40,946 bases of DNA from Clostridia bacterium (GCA_016938815.1 JAFGTX010000163.1:1-40946), one strand, 5' to 3'; shown: positions 25,670 through 34,418, numbered from the stretch's first letter. Made by a program: numbers and translations. Notes: generated by a model not told the origin, from the letters alone.

Positions 25670-26542
25670 TTGAATCAAATTATTCTCACCTTGCAAAGAA
25701 TGCCCCATGTCACGGAACTTCTTGGGACCTTGATGGTGATTTTCGTTATTGGCGTGATTCGCCGCGTCATCAATCGCTTGCTGCACTCTTATATTGAGGA
25801 TGTGCAAATGTACCACAAATATAGAAGCATTACGAACAAGACCTGTTTTACGGCGATTTTCGTGTTGCTCCTCTTAATATGGTTTAAAACGGGGACTTCT
25901 TTAGGCACCTTTTTTGGGCTTTTATCTGCTGGTATTGCCATTGCCTTAAAGGACCTATTGGCCAATATTGCGGCATGGCTATTCATTATTGCCAGAAAAC
26001 CCTTTGTTATCGGGGACCGTATTGAGATTGGAAATGTCGCGGGCGATGTCGTAGACTCGAGAATATTCCAGTTTACCATTATGGAAATCGGTAACTGGGT
26101 GGATGCTGACCAGAGTACAGGCAGAATCATCCATGTCCCCAACCACAAGGTCTTGACGGATAATTTGGCGAATTATTCCGCTGGGTTTGAACATATTTGG
26201 AACGAGATACAGGTGGTGATCACTTTTGAAAGTGACCGTGTTAAGGCACGTGCCCTACTGGAAGACGTTCTGAACGAGCATGGTGAGAAATACATTCAGG
26301 AAGTGGATCAGAAATTGAAAAAAGCTTCGAAAAAGTACCACATTCTTTATAAGAACCTGACGCCAATTATCTACACCGATGTGGTGGACTACGGCGTTAA
26401 AATGACGCTGAGATATTTATGTAAACCTCGTTCCAGAAGGACAACCGTAGACAACATCTGGCGTGATTTGCTGGACCGAATTGATGCGGAACCTTCGGTG
26501 GAGCTGGCTTATCCAACTCAGCGCATTGTTTTGCCTAAGTAA
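25670..26542 (+). CDS. Small MscS-family mechanosensitive channel
   Basis: The 290-residue protein has three N-terminal membrane segments (about 15-35, 50-72, 77-110) with the pore helix GTFFGLLSAGIAIALKDLLANIAAW, then the MscS beta and alpha/beta domains (KPFVIGDRIEIGNVAGDVVD, then VPNHKVLTDNLANY). Start TTG 25670 is supported by GAGGAGG seven bases upstream. It is the minimal MscS layout, unlike its YbdG-type neighbour, so the pair likely differs in conductance or threshold. A sigma-A-like promoter for the RidA gene overlaps its last codons. Confidence 0.9.
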   Translation: MNQIILTLQRMPHVTELLGTLMVIFVIGVIRRVINRLLHSYIEDVQMYHKYRSITNKTCFTAIFVLLLLIWFKTGTSLGTFFGLLSAGIAIALKDLLANIAAWLFIIARKPFVIGDRIEIGNVAGDVVDSRIFQFTIMEIGNWVDADQSTGRIIHVPNHKVLTDNLANYSAGFEHIWNEIQVVITFESDRVKARALLEDVLNEHGEKYIQEVDQKLKKASKKYHILYKNLTPIIYTDVVDYGVKMTLRYLCKPRSRRTTVDNIWRDLLDRIDAEPSVELAYPTQRIVLPK

Positions 26543-26554
26543 ATTTAGTATACT
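26526..26554 (+). promoter_or_regulatory. Possible sigma-A promoter for the RidA-family gene
   Basis: TTGTTT (26526-26531), 17 bases, TATACT (26549-26554); overlaps the 3' end of the small MscS gene and lies 34 bases before the next ATG. Confidence 0.45.
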
Positions 26555-26587
26555 GATGAAGAAAATACGTGTATTGGAGGCTTTTAG

Positions 26588-26938
26588 ATGGAGATTAAAA
26601 GATACGAAAGCACCGGTAGAATGAGTAGAGCCGTTGTGTGCAACGGTACGATATACCTGTGTGGTCAGACTTGCGGTGATAGAGAAGGTGTTATTGAGCA
26701 AACCAAGGGCTGCCTTGAAAAGGTAGAAGCCTTACTGGATCAATATGGATCAGACAAATATCATATTTTGTCTACAACGATTTATTTGAAAGACATGAGT
26801 CTATTTGAAGAGATGAACAGTGTTTGGGATGCTTGGGTAGAAGAAGGCTACGAGCCAGCTAGAGCTTGTGTGGAAGCAAAATTAGCGCGAGAACATATTC
26901 TTGTGGAGTTATCGGTTATAGCGGCACTAAAGGAATAA
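26588..26938 (+). CDS. RidA/YjgF-family protein
   Basis: This 116-residue protein belongs to the RidA/YER057c/UK114 group: N-terminal SRAVVCNGTIYLCGQTCGD, then the C-terminal EPARACVEAKLA with the conserved substrate-carboxylate-binding Arg92, and the closing VELSVIAA strand. RidA itself deaminates reactive enamines and imines made by PLP enzymes; many subfamilies have other roles. The sequence is nearer to the Rid subgroups with extra cysteines than to archetypal RidA, so the exact activity is open. GGAGG precedes the ATG, and a terminator follows. Confidence 0.88.
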   Translation: MEIKRYESTGRMSRAVVCNGTIYLCGQTCGDREGVIEQTKGCLEKVEALLDQYGSDKYHILSTTIYLKDMSLFEEMNSVWDAWVEEGYEPARACVEAKLAREHILVELSVIAALKE

Positions 26939-26951
26939 ATCCGGGTATGAT

Positions 26952-26984
26952 AAAAGGTGTGTCTTTTAGGACACACCTTTTTTT
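26952..26984. terminator. Bidirectional intrinsic terminator
   Basis: AAAAGGTGTGTC/GACACACCTTTTTTT with a TTTTAG loop between the RidA gene and the convergent polyferredoxin gene; T runs lie on both strands. Confidence 0.92.
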
Positions 26985-27017
26985 ATGGAACAATTATATT
27001 TAGGATTATATTGTAGG

Positions 27018-28211
27018 CTAATTGATTGGCGGTAATCCAAGGGCATCCTTTGTGGCATTGATGATGCCACGGGATGAATAGGTTGCACCGGAAACGGTGT
27101 CGACATCGGTCGTTTGTCCGTCCAGCATCTCTTGAATGACGGATACGGCTTGATTGAACCAGCGTCGATCCTCTCTCTGCGAAAGGACGGTAATGCTATC
27201 GATGGTATCACCAGTCTTTTGGACTTGAACGGTGATGGTGCCTTTATAGCCTTTGGCGCTACCTTCTAAGATTTCTGTTTCAACTTGTGGTTCTGTGACG
27301 GTAAGCTCGGCATTTTCATTGACTTTGGTGCTTTCATCAACGCTAGGTGTGGTCTCAATAATTTGCACTGGTGATTCAGAAGATTCTGTTGTTGATGCTT
27401 CTGGTGCTGCAACAACTTCTTGTGTTATTACAACTTCTGGTGTCACGCTTTGTGTGATGCTGTAGTCTGCTGCTGCCGTCGTTTTGGATGCGTCGATTGT
27501 ATCTAAAACAAGTGGCATAACCAGAAGGACGATGATGACAATGGAACTTGCTAAGCGTTTCCATGAAAAAGCGGGTTTCATCTGTATTGCACCTTGCACC
27601 GGACAAGCATCGATGCAAGCGAGGCAACCGATGCATTCTGCATCATGTACAACAGGTTTCTTTGTGATGTTGATACCCATAGGACATGCGCCATCGCAGC
27701 GATTACAGTTTACACAAGCGTCGTTGCGCTGAATTTTAAAAAGGCGACCACCGGAAATGATGGACTGTTTCGCACCTTCGATACAAAGGTATTTACAGAA
27801 GAAGCGATCGCTAAACAGAGCAGCAAGGAGGAATAGGGTTAAAATGATGCCGTTTAAGATCGTCAATTCTTTGACCTGTAGAAACTGTTGGAAGTTGCCT
27901 CGCGGATCTCGGGAAAGAATCTGCAAAATAAGGCTACTTCCGTTTACTAAAGTTATGATAAAGAGGACATAACGCAACCACTTGAGTTGATGATGACCTC
28001 TAAGTTTCAAGGTAGGCAGATTCAATTTTCGTCTTAAAAAAACGAGCGCATCCTGAAGGGCGCCAAAGGGGCACATCCACCCGCAAAAAATCGGTCCTGT
28101 CAATAATGCGAATATAATAATCCAGCCGATTTGAGGACTGGTAAAAAGACCAAGTGCCGTTAGAGCGACAAATATGATTTGTATCAGAGGTCGTAATCTT
28201 GAGTATTTCAT
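27018..28211 (-). CDS. NapH-like membrane polyferredoxin fused to an FMN-binding domain
   Basis: The 397-residue protein has several N-terminal membrane helices, with CGWMCPFG (43-50) and FFCKYLC (138-143) as in NapH/NosR/RnfD-linked proteins, two cytosolic 4Fe-4S clusters (Cys166, 169, 172, 176 and Cys193, 196, 199, 203), another membrane segment (about 219-237), a Thr/Ser/Glu/Val-rich linker (about 241-310) and a C-terminal FMN-binding domain. That last domain holds the DTVSGATYSS motif in which ApbE-type transferases attach FMN to Thr377. The layout implies electron transfer from cytosolic iron-sulfur centres across the membrane to an exposed flavin. No apbE or electron-acceptor gene is in the window. 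Confidence 0.9.
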   Translation of the reverse strand: MKYSRLRPLIQIIFVALTALGLFTSPQIGWIIIFALLTGPIFCGWMCPFGALQDALVFLRRKLNLPTLKLRGHHQLKWLRYVLFIITLVNGSSLILQILSRDPRGNFQQFLQVKELTILNGIILTLFLLAALFSDRFFCKYLCIEGAKQSIISGGRLFKIQRNDACVNCNRCDGACPMGINITKKPVVHDAECIGCLACIDACPVQGAIQMKPAFSWKRLASSIVIIVLLVMPLVLDTIDASKTTAAADYSITQSVTPEVVITQEVVAAPEASTTESSESPVQIIETTPSVDESTKVNENAELTVTEPQVETEILEGSAKGYKGTITVQVQKTGDTIDSITVLSQREDRRWFNQAVSVIQEMLDGQTTDVDTVSGATYSSRGIINATKDALGLPPIN

Positions 28212-28346
28212 AAAATCACCTTTCTTTTCCTTATGTTTTAGTGATTATCAGTATAAGGTGAGGATATAGACAAAAGTTTATATAATTATAAACGAAATTT
28301 TAAATAAATCAAAATAGGGTATTAATTAATAAAAGGAGGTCTTGTT

Positions 28347-28679
28347 ATGCAAGCAGAATTGAATAGGGAAAAATGCATACCATGTTCTTTGGATACACCT
28401 CCTCTACGAGGAGATATTCTCTATGAATTGTTAGATAGATTGCATCCGCAGTGGCTTTTGGTGGAGGAGGAGCATCTTGAGCGACAATTCAAATTTAAAG
28501 ATTTTCTGGAAGCACTGAATTTTGTAAATAGGGTAGGCGCACTGGCAGAAGAAGAGGGGCATCATCCCGATATTCAGCTGAGCTGGGGAAAGGTAATTAT
28601 AAAGCTGATGACATATAAGATCAAGGGGCTCTCGCGAAATGATTTCGTTTTAGCGTCAAAGATCGATCAGTTACTCTAA
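28347..28679 (+). CDS. phhB: Pterin-4a-carbinolamine dehydratase
   Basis: This 110-residue protein has the PCD fold: RQFKFKDFLEALNFVNRVGALAEEEGHHPDI with the active-site histidines His72 and His73, then the SWGKVIIKLMTY strand. PCDs recycle the 4a-carbinolamine formed by aromatic amino acid hydroxylases, and in bacteria without those enzymes may serve folate or molybdopterin metabolism. No hydroxylase gene is visible here. AAAGGAGG precedes ATG 28347, and a terminator follows directly. Confidence 0.93.
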   Translation: MQAELNREKCIPCSLDTPPLRGDILYELLDRLHPQWLLVEEEHLERQFKFKDFLEALNFVNRVGALAEEEGHHPDIQLSWGKVIIKLMTYKIKGLSRNDFVLASKIDQLL

Positions 28680-28683
28680 TGCA

Positions 28684-28710
28684 GGATAGTTCATTTGAAC
28701 TATCCTTTTT
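28684..28710 (+). terminator. Intrinsic terminator after phhB
   Basis: GGATAGTTCA/TGAACTATCC with a TT loop, followed by five T. Confidence 0.92.
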
Positions 28711-28750
28711 GAATACTTTTTGTTATACTATGGACGTTGTTAGAGGATAG

Positions 28751-29977
28751 ATGTCGAAAAGAGGTCATATGAAGTGGTCAGAATTTAAATCGTTGAAGAA
28801 AGAAGTTAAAATTTATTTTATGATTTTAGCTTTTACGGCGTTGGCACTAGGCATGAGCAATCAAGTCTTGTCGAATTATTTCAAAGATGCCTATAATGTT
28901 ACGGCGTTTCAGCGTGGGATTATCGAATTTCCAAGGGAAATTCCAGGATTTATCGGCGTTTTTATCATTGCGGCTCTGGTTTCGCTAAACGATATCCGTT
29001 TATCGATGTTTGCCCAAGTGCTGAGTATCTTTGGAATTGTTGTTTTGGGTTTTGTCACACCGAAATTTTCAATCATGTTGATTTTTCTATTTATCAATTC
29101 TCTGGGGATGCACCTGTTTATGCCGATGTCGGATAGTATCGGGATGTCCCTAGTGGATCAAGATAAGTTGGGTATGCGTATGGGACAGTTCAAGGGTACG
29201 TCAACGGCCTTTACCATGATCTCAGCCATGATTGTTTTTGTATGTTTTAGATGGGATGTTTTCAGTTTCACCACACCACTGAAATGGCCGTTTATACTTG
29301 CTGGATTACTATTGACGGTTGTTCTGTTTTTGCTGGTCTACTTGGAAAAGACGACCCATCATCAGAAGATTCATCATGAAAAAATCAAGTTTATCGTGAG
29401 AAAAGAATATAAATTGTACTATACCCTTGTCGTCCTATTTGGTGCGCAGAAACAGATTATGATGGTTTACGGGCCTTGGGTTTTGATAGAGCTTTTGGGT
29501 AAAAAGGCCGATACGTTAGCCCTATTGGCGATTGCTGGTGCCTTTATCGGGATATTCTTTATTCCGGCACTCGGCAGATGGCTGGATCGCTTTGGTGTCC
29601 AAAAATTGCTTTATGCCGATGGAATCTCTTTCGTTGTGGTTTATGCTTTATTTGGATTTTTGACCATGGGCTATGTCAGCGGTGTGTTGCCAACAACGGG
29701 TTGGGCGGTATTGCTTGGGTATTTCATGGTAGTCTTGGACAAGATGTCCACTCAGATGAGTTTTATCAGAACCGTTTACCTCAGAAAGATTGCGGTAGAT
29801 TCAAAGGATATTACGCCAACTTTATCTCTGGGGATGAGTATGGACCACTTTGTTTCCATTACCTGCGCCGTTTTAGGTGGCGTGGTTTGGGGGACATGGG
29901 GGCCGCAGTACATTTTCTTCTTGGCGGCGGCGATTTCTTTCATTAACATTTATGTGGCTTATAAAGTGGAAATATAG
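28751..29977 (+). CDS. Major facilitator superfamily transporter
   Basis: The 408-residue protein has about twelve hydrophobic segments and a central hydrophilic, histidine-rich loop (TTHHQKIHHEKIK, about residues 203-215), the usual MFS 6+6 layout. The substrate cannot be read from the sequence; SMSDSIGMSLVDQDKLG-type and GRWLDRFG motifs match the family loops 4-5 and 8-9. Two starts are possible: ATG 28751 (AGAGGA three bases upstream) and ATG 28769 (AGAGGT three bases upstream), both spaced tightly. An extended -10 TGT-TATACT lies at 28721-28729. Confidence 0.82.
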   Translation: MSKRGHMKWSEFKSLKKEVKIYFMILAFTALALGMSNQVLSNYFKDAYNVTAFQRGIIEFPREIPGFIGVFIIAALVSLNDIRLSMFAQVLSIFGIVVLGFVTPKFSIMLIFLFINSLGMHLFMPMSDSIGMSLVDQDKLGMRMGQFKGTSTAFTMISAMIVFVCFRWDVFSFTTPLKWPFILAGLLLTVVLFLLVYLEKTTHHQKIHHEKIKFIVRKEYKLYYTLVVLFGAQKQIMMVYGPWVLIELLGKKADTLALLAIAGAFIGIFFIPALGRWLDRFGVQKLLYADGISFVVVYALFGFLTMGYVSGVLPTTGWAVLLGYFMVVLDKMSTQMSFIRTVYLRKIAVDSKDITPTLSLGMSMDHFVSITCAVLGGVVWGTWGPQYIFFLAAAISFINIYVAYKVEI

Positions 29978-29982
29978 ACATG

Positions 29983-30023
29983 AAAAAACCTGATGACTTC
30001 TATAGGAGACCATCAGGTTTTTT
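29983..30023. terminator. Bidirectional intrinsic terminator
   Basis: AAAAAACCTGATG/CATCAGGTTTTTT with a 15-base loop between the convergent MFS and aldolase genes. Confidence 0.88.
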
Positions 30024-30071
30024 GAGCATATGTGCTCGGTGATTATTTTTTTATATTAGGTTGGGTACCAA

Positions 30072-30935
30072 TTAGGCTTTGTTTACAGAACCAAATAGTT
30101 CCATTTTAGCTTTTACGGTTGCCTTGATGGCTTCGAAGCCAGGTGATAGAAGTTTTCTAGGGTCAAATCCTTTACCTTCTTTGTCTTTGCCATCTTCGAT
30201 GTATTTTCTTGTCGCATCTGCGAATGCCCATTGACATTCTGTATTCACGTTGATTTTAGCAACGCCAAGAGAAATGGCTTCCTTGATCATTTCTTCAGGG
30301 ATACCAGTGCCGCCGTGGAGTACGAGTGGCATACCGCCAGTTGAACCTTGAATAGCAGCAAGGGCTGTAAAATCAAGACCTTTCCAGTTATCAGGATATT
30401 TGCCGTGGATGTTGCCGATACCAGCAGCAAGAATGTTGACGCCTAGTTCGGCGATTTGTTGACATTCTTTAGGATCAGCGATTTCACCTGCACCAACGAC
30501 GCCATCTTCTTCACCGCCGATTGAGCCTACTTCCGCTTCCACAGAAATGTTTTTAGCCTTGGCATACGCAATGATTTCTTTCGTTTTTTCAATGTTTTCA
30601 TCAATGTCATAGTGTGAGCCGTCAAACATAACTGAAGAGAAACCTGCGTCGATACATTTTTTAGCGCCTTCGTAAGAACCGTGGTCTAAGTGAAGGGCAA
30701 CTGGAACAGTGATGTTGAGTTCCTCAATCATGCCGTTAACCATACCTACGATTGTCTTATAACCGCCCATGTACTTTCCAGCACCTTCCGATACACCCAA
30801 AATTACTGGTGATTTGTTTTCTTCTGCAGTCAAAAGTACTGCTTTTGTCCATTCAAGGTTGTTGATGTTAAAGTGGCCAACTGCATAACGCTCTTTTCTC
30901 GCCTTTAATAACATTTCTTTAGCATTTACTAACAT
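30072..30935 (-). CDS. fba: Class II fructose-1,6-bisphosphate aldolase
   Basis: This 287-residue zinc enzyme cleaves fructose 1,6-bisphosphate in glycolysis. LHLDHGSY (81-88) holds the catalytic Asp84 and zinc His85; EAEVGSIGGEEDG, the NIHGKYP zinc loop and VLHGGTGIP are typical of the FbaA/GatY group. The start was set at ATG 30935, six bases after GGAGGA; an in-frame ATG at 30953 would place the ribosome site inside the gene. It stands alone in a divergent arrangement with the antiporter, separated by a 313-base region with DnaA-box-like sequences. Confidence 0.95.
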   Translation of the reverse strand: MLVNAKEMLLKARKERYAVGHFNINNLEWTKAVLLTAEENKSPVILGVSEGAGKYMGGYKTIVGMVNGMIEELNITVPVALHLDHGSYEGAKKCIDAGFSSVMFDGSHYDIDENIEKTKEIIAYAKAKNISVEAEVGSIGGEEDGVVGAGEIADPKECQQIAELGVNILAAGIGNIHGKYPDNWKGLDFTALAAIQGSTGGMPLVLHGGTGIPEEMIKEAISLGVAKINVNTECQWAFADATRKYIEDGKDKEGKGFDPRKLLSPGFEAIKATVKAKMELFGSVNKA

Positions 30936-31248
30936 ATCATTCCTCCGTATCAATCATTTGCGCCATAGGCACTCAATTTTTATCCACATATTTATAGGAA
31001 AAGTATATTAAAATCAGTCGGTTTTTTATATGGGATAATCTACAAAATACTTTGTCACTTTGTAGTCCTTTCTACCCCTAAAAATGATGTCCAACCAAAA
31101 GACGGCCTATTCTCATCTTATTAGGCAATCATATTTGTGGATTGTGTGGATATTGGTGATGCAATCCTTGATTCATCCACAAGTTTTATTCTATCCTAAA
31201 AAAAAGTATGTTATAATGAGGAGCGTATTAAAAAAAGGTGGTGGGTAA
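30936..31248. other. Intergenic region with four DnaA-box-like 9-mers
   Basis: This 313-base divergent spacer between fba and the antiporter holds no gene. It contains a perfect DnaA box TTATCCACA (30980-30988) and near matches: on the minus strand the complement of TGTGGATTG (31136-31144, 7/9) and of TGTGGATAT (31145-31153, 8/9), and TCATCCACA (31173-31181, 8/9). It also has the imperfect repeat TACAAAATACTTTGTCACTTTGTAG (31031-31055), and an extended -10 promoter near its right end. The rest is AT-rich with no structure I recognise. Confidence 0.5.
31209..31217 (+). promoter_or_regulatory. Extended -10 promoter of the antiporter gene
   Basis: TGT-TATAAT, a perfect TGn extended -10, lies 31 bases before the antiporter ATG. 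The nearest DnaA-like 9-mer ends 27 bases upstream, close enough to affect polymerase binding. Confidence 0.6.
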
Positions 31249-32445
31249 ATGGCACTGAGTTTAGCGGTAATTATGATACTGGGACTTGCCTTTAATAAAT
31301 TGTTTGAAAAGTTTAAAATGCCAGGACTTCTAGGGATGTTGATTCTTGGAGTTATCCTTGGGCCTTACGGTTTGGACTGGCTATTTAAAGATTTTTTGAG
31401 AACGGAAGATGTCATCAATCTGTCTTCAGATTTTAGGAAGATTGCCTTGATTGTTATCCTTCTCAGAGCTGGATTTGGCATCAAGAAGGAAACCCTTGCC
31501 AAAGTAGGGGTGCCTGCGCTTAAATTGAGTTGTATTCCTGGCATCATGGAAGGCTTTGCGATTATGGGCCTTAGCATGCATTTTCTGAAGTTTAGTTTTG
31601 CTGAAGCGGGTATGCTGGGTTTTATCATAGCGGCGGTGTCGCCAGCGGTAGTTGTACCTTCTATGTTGGCACTGGTTGAAAAGGGCAAGGGTGCCGCCAA
31701 GGGTATTCCTACGATGATTTTGGCAGGTGCTTCCATAGACGATGTGGTTGCCATTACGATTTTTTCCACATTCTTAGGGATGTATGGTGGTGGCAAAGTG
31801 AATTTGGGACGGCAACTGTTGAACATCCCGATTTCCATTATAATGGGTGGTTTGATTGGTGCCGGTATGGGATTCTTATTGGTGTGGTTTTTCAAGAAAT
31901 ACCATTTGCGCGATACCAAGAAAGTATTGATTATTTTAAGTATTGCCATTCTCTTCAACGCATTTGAAGAAGTGATGGCGTCTTTTTTCCCTGTAGCGAG
32001 CTTGCTGGGCGTGATGACCATCGGTTTTATCATCTTGGAGAAATATCCTGAATTGGCCAAACGCTTGTCGCTTAAGTTCAATAAAATCTGGGTATTTGCA
32101 GAGATTCTGCTCTTTGTGTTGGTGGGTGCTCAGGTGAATATCGGCGTCGCCTTTCAAATGGGGCTGGTTGGTCTCGTGATTATAGCGGGTGGACTTCTTG
32201 CAAGGAGTATTGGCGTCTGGATCAGTTTGTTGGGTACCCATTTGACAACCAAAGAGAGGCTATTCTGCGTCATCGCTTATACGCCAAAAGCGACGGTACA
32301 AGCGGCCATTGGGGCTGTACCACTAGCGGCGGGCGTGGCCGGTGGTGATATGATTTTGGCGATGGCTGTTATGGCGATTATGATAACGGCACCGCTGGGC
32401 GCCATTGGCATCCGAATATCGGGTGAAGCATTTTTAGAAATGTAA
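31249..32445 (+). CDS. Cation:proton antiporter (CPA superfamily)
   Basis: This 398-residue protein has about twelve membrane segments and the monovalent cation/proton antiporter fold: GMLILGVILGPYGLDWL near the start, the conserved SPAVVVPSMLALVEKGKGAAKGIPTMILAGASIDDVVAITIFS stretch containing the paired acidic residues of the ion site, and a second discontinuous helix near KATVQAAIGAVPL. It exchanges Na+ or K+ for H+; the sequence alone does not settle which. There is no KTN/RCK regulatory domain. AAAGGTGGTGG precedes the ATG, and the methyltransferase gene starts 12 bases after its stop. Confidence 0.88.
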   Translation: MALSLAVIMILGLAFNKLFEKFKMPGLLGMLILGVILGPYGLDWLFKDFLRTEDVINLSSDFRKIALIVILLRAGFGIKKETLAKVGVPALKLSCIPGIMEGFAIMGLSMHFLKFSFAEAGMLGFIIAAVSPAVVVPSMLALVEKGKGAAKGIPTMILAGASIDDVVAITIFSTFLGMYGGGKVNLGRQLLNIPISIIMGGLIGAGMGFLLVWFFKKYHLRDTKKVLIILSIAILFNAFEEVMASFFPVASLLGVMTIGFIILEKYPELAKRLSLKFNKIWVFAEILLFVLVGAQVNIGVAFQMGLVGLVIIAGGLLARSIGVWISLLGTHLTTKERLFCVIAYTPKATVQAAIGAVPLAAGVAGGDMILAMAVMAIMITAPLGAIGIRISGEAFLEM

Positions 32446-32457
32446 AGGAATGAAGAA

Positions 32458-33105
32458 ATGATTAAATGTAAAATCTGTCAATCGTTGACACGGGAATTTT
32501 ATGACAAGCAGTTTGATGATCATTATTATTACTGTGAAATATGTGAATTTATCTCAAAGGACGATGCTAAAATAGTAACAGTTGAACGAGAGAAAGAGAA
32601 GTACGATGAACATAATAACACCTATGAAAACGAGGGTTATGTGAATATGTTCAGGGATTTTTTAGACCGTGCGGTCATGCCTTTTGTGTCATCAGGCAAA
32701 GAGGGCTTGGATTTTGGGAGTGGACCGGGTCCGGTACTGTCTCAAGTGCTTTCGAGGGAGTACGGTTACGACATGACAATTTACGATCTCTTTTATGCAC
32801 CGGATACCGATTATCAAAATCGTAAGTACGATTTGTTGACCTGTACGGAGGTCGTGGAGCATCTCAAGGACCCTCTGTCTTACTTCGAGCATTTCAAATT
32901 GCTGGTGAAGTCGGGTGGCCTTATCGGTATCATGACCCTCTTTCATCCGAAAAACGACGCTGTATTTTGTGATTGGCATTATCGGCGAGATGTTACCCAT
33001 ATCTCGTTCTTTACACCGAAGACGATGCAAAAGATCGCATACCTTTTGGATATGGAGCTGACCTATTGCGATGAAAAGAGATGTTGCAGCTTTAAAGTCA
33101 AATAG
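32458..33105 (+). CDS. SAM-dependent methyltransferase with N-terminal zinc ribbon
   Basis: The 215-residue protein begins with a zinc ribbon (CKIC at 4-7, CEIC at 26-29) and continues into a class I methyltransferase: motif I LDFGSGPGPV (84-93), DLLTCTEVVEHLKDP and SGGLIGIMTLFHP. The pattern matches the Methyltransf_23 group. The target is unknown; zinc-ribbon forms often act on large substrates. It is coupled to the antiporter gene (12-base gap) and ends in a terminator. Confidence 0.88.
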   Translation: MIKCKICQSLTREFYDKQFDDHYYYCEICEFISKDDAKIVTVEREKEKYDEHNNTYENEGYVNMFRDFLDRAVMPFVSSGKEGLDFGSGPGPVLSQVLSREYGYDMTIYDLFYAPDTDYQNRKYDLLTCTEVVEHLKDPLSYFEHFKLLVKSGGLIGIMTLFHPKNDAVFCDWHYRRDVTHISFFTPKTMQKIAYLLDMELTYCDEKRCCSFKVK

Positions 33106-33112
33106 ACAAAAT

Positions 33113-33152
33113 AAAACCACTTGATGGCTTTTGGCCGACGAGTGGTTTTTTA
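33113..33152. terminator. Bidirectional hairpin terminator
   Basis: AAAACCACT/AGTGGTTTTTT around a structured loop (GGC-TTTT-GCC inside) between the convergent methyltransferase and alcohol-dehydrogenase genes. Confidence 0.8.
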
Positions 33153-33161
33153 GCGTATAAT

Positions 33162-34274
33162 TTAATAAAGCGCGCTGTAAATGGCCTTGATTTCTTCTTC
33201 TGATAGGGCCACGTAATTGTTGGCCAGAAGACGTTGCTGTTCGTTCATGACGCTTTGGGTGAAGGCTTCGATGTCGCTTTCCGTCATGCCATAGGATTTC
33301 AACGGTGGCTTTGCTGTCAAAGTGACCAACAAGTGATCGATTCGGTTGAATACGTGATTTTTCGGACAGTCCAAAACTTGGGCAATTACTTTAACTAGTT
33401 CGTTCATATTACCAGATGGTGCCTTTTCGTAATAACAGTTGAATACAGCGGTGAAAAACTGAAAATTAGCTTCGCCGTGAGGCACGTGATAGGTGCCACC
33501 GAGTGGGTAACTTAAAGCGTGTACCGCGCCAACGCCTGCATTTCCAAAAGCGATGCCGGCATAACAAGAAGCGATTAGAAATTCATCAAGAAAGTCCATC
33601 CGTTTTTCTACACCGTGAAAGGCCATCTGTTGAAAGCCCTTGAGAATCTTTCTGATGGCTTCTAAACTGAGGATGCGGGTCAAGTTGGAAGCCTTTGGCG
33701 ATAGATATGACTCTGAAGCGTGAATGAGTGCATCAATGGCTGCGTGCATAAAAGGTTTGATTGGCAAATCCTTAAGCAGTTCCGGAATCAGAATCGCTTC
33801 ATCCGGCTGTAGGGCTGGATGGGAAAGACCTTTTTTCGTATTTAACTGGGTCAACTCTGCTACGGTGACTGCGGTGACTTCGCTGCCCGTGCCACAAGTG
33901 GTCGGGATGCAAATCAATGGTAGGGCTTTCACCAGTGGGTGTTTGCCGGTAAAGGCATCTTCGGCATCCACAAGGCCTTCGATGACCATCAGTTTTGCGC
34001 AATCCATGACGGTACCGCCTCCAATGGCAATAATCTTGTCATGGTCGTATTTATTTTTTTCTGCAATCATTTGCGTAATTTTGGTGTCGGTAGGTTCGCC
34101 TTTTCCAAATTGGTCATGGCATATCATCGGCGTTTCTGATTTGAGGAAAGAAAGATAACTTCCCTTTATGCCGGTGCTTGTCACAATTAATGCGCCATTT
34201 AACAGCTCATCCGAGAAATAATGTGCCAGTGTATCAAATTGTTGAATATGTGTGCTCATATTTAATAGATTCAT
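33162..34274 (-). CDS. 4hbD: 4-hydroxybutyrate dehydrogenase (iron-containing ADH family)
   Basis: This 370-residue NAD-dependent enzyme converts succinate semialdehyde to 4-hydroxybutyrate. It follows the C. kluyveri 4HbD sequence closely, as I recall it: IAIGGGTVMDCAKL, LICIPTTCGTGSEVTAVTVAEL, the His/Asp metal sites DALIHASESYLSP and GAVHALSYPLGGTYHVPHGEAN, and the C-terminal QQRLLANNY. The start was set at ATG 34274, seven bases after GGAGG; 31 codons of in-frame sequence upstream lack a ribosome site. Partner genes of the succinate-to-butyrate path (CoA transferase, 4-hydroxybutyryl-CoA dehydratase) are not in the window. Confidence 0.93.
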   Translation of the reverse strand: MNLLNMSTHIQQFDTLAHYFSDELLNGALIVTSTGIKGSYLSFLKSETPMICHDQFGKGEPTDTKITQMIAEKNKYDHDKIIAIGGGTVMDCAKLMVIEGLVDAEDAFTGKHPLVKALPLICIPTTCGTGSEVTAVTVAELTQLNTKKGLSHPALQPDEAILIPELLKDLPIKPFMHAAIDALIHASESYLSPKASNLTRILSLEAIRKILKGFQQMAFHGVEKRMDFLDEFLIASCYAGIAFGNAGVGAVHALSYPLGGTYHVPHGEANFQFFTAVFNCYYEKAPSGNMNELVKVIAQVLDCPKNHVFNRIDHLLVTLTAKPPLKSYGMTESDIEAFTQSVMNEQQRLLANNYVALSEEEIKAIYSALY

Positions 34275-34418
34275 GATGTATGCCTCCTTTGAGAACTTTT
34301 TATCATCATAACCGATATTGGACGATAATGCTAGTCCTATTGGCGAACAGGATGAAACGTGATACAATGGGATACAAGAAAACGACCCCGAGGCAGAGGG
34401 GTAGAATGGAGTGATTAA

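Noticed and set aside
30936-31248. A chromosomal replication origin
   Set aside because: DnaA-like boxes are few, no AT-rich unwinding region with 13-mers was evident, and dnaA, dnaN and rpmH are absent.
31365-32081. A 238-codon minus-strand frame inside the antiporter gene
   Set aside because: Its composition is the mirror of membrane codons, with no start signal; the antiporter on the other strand is certain.
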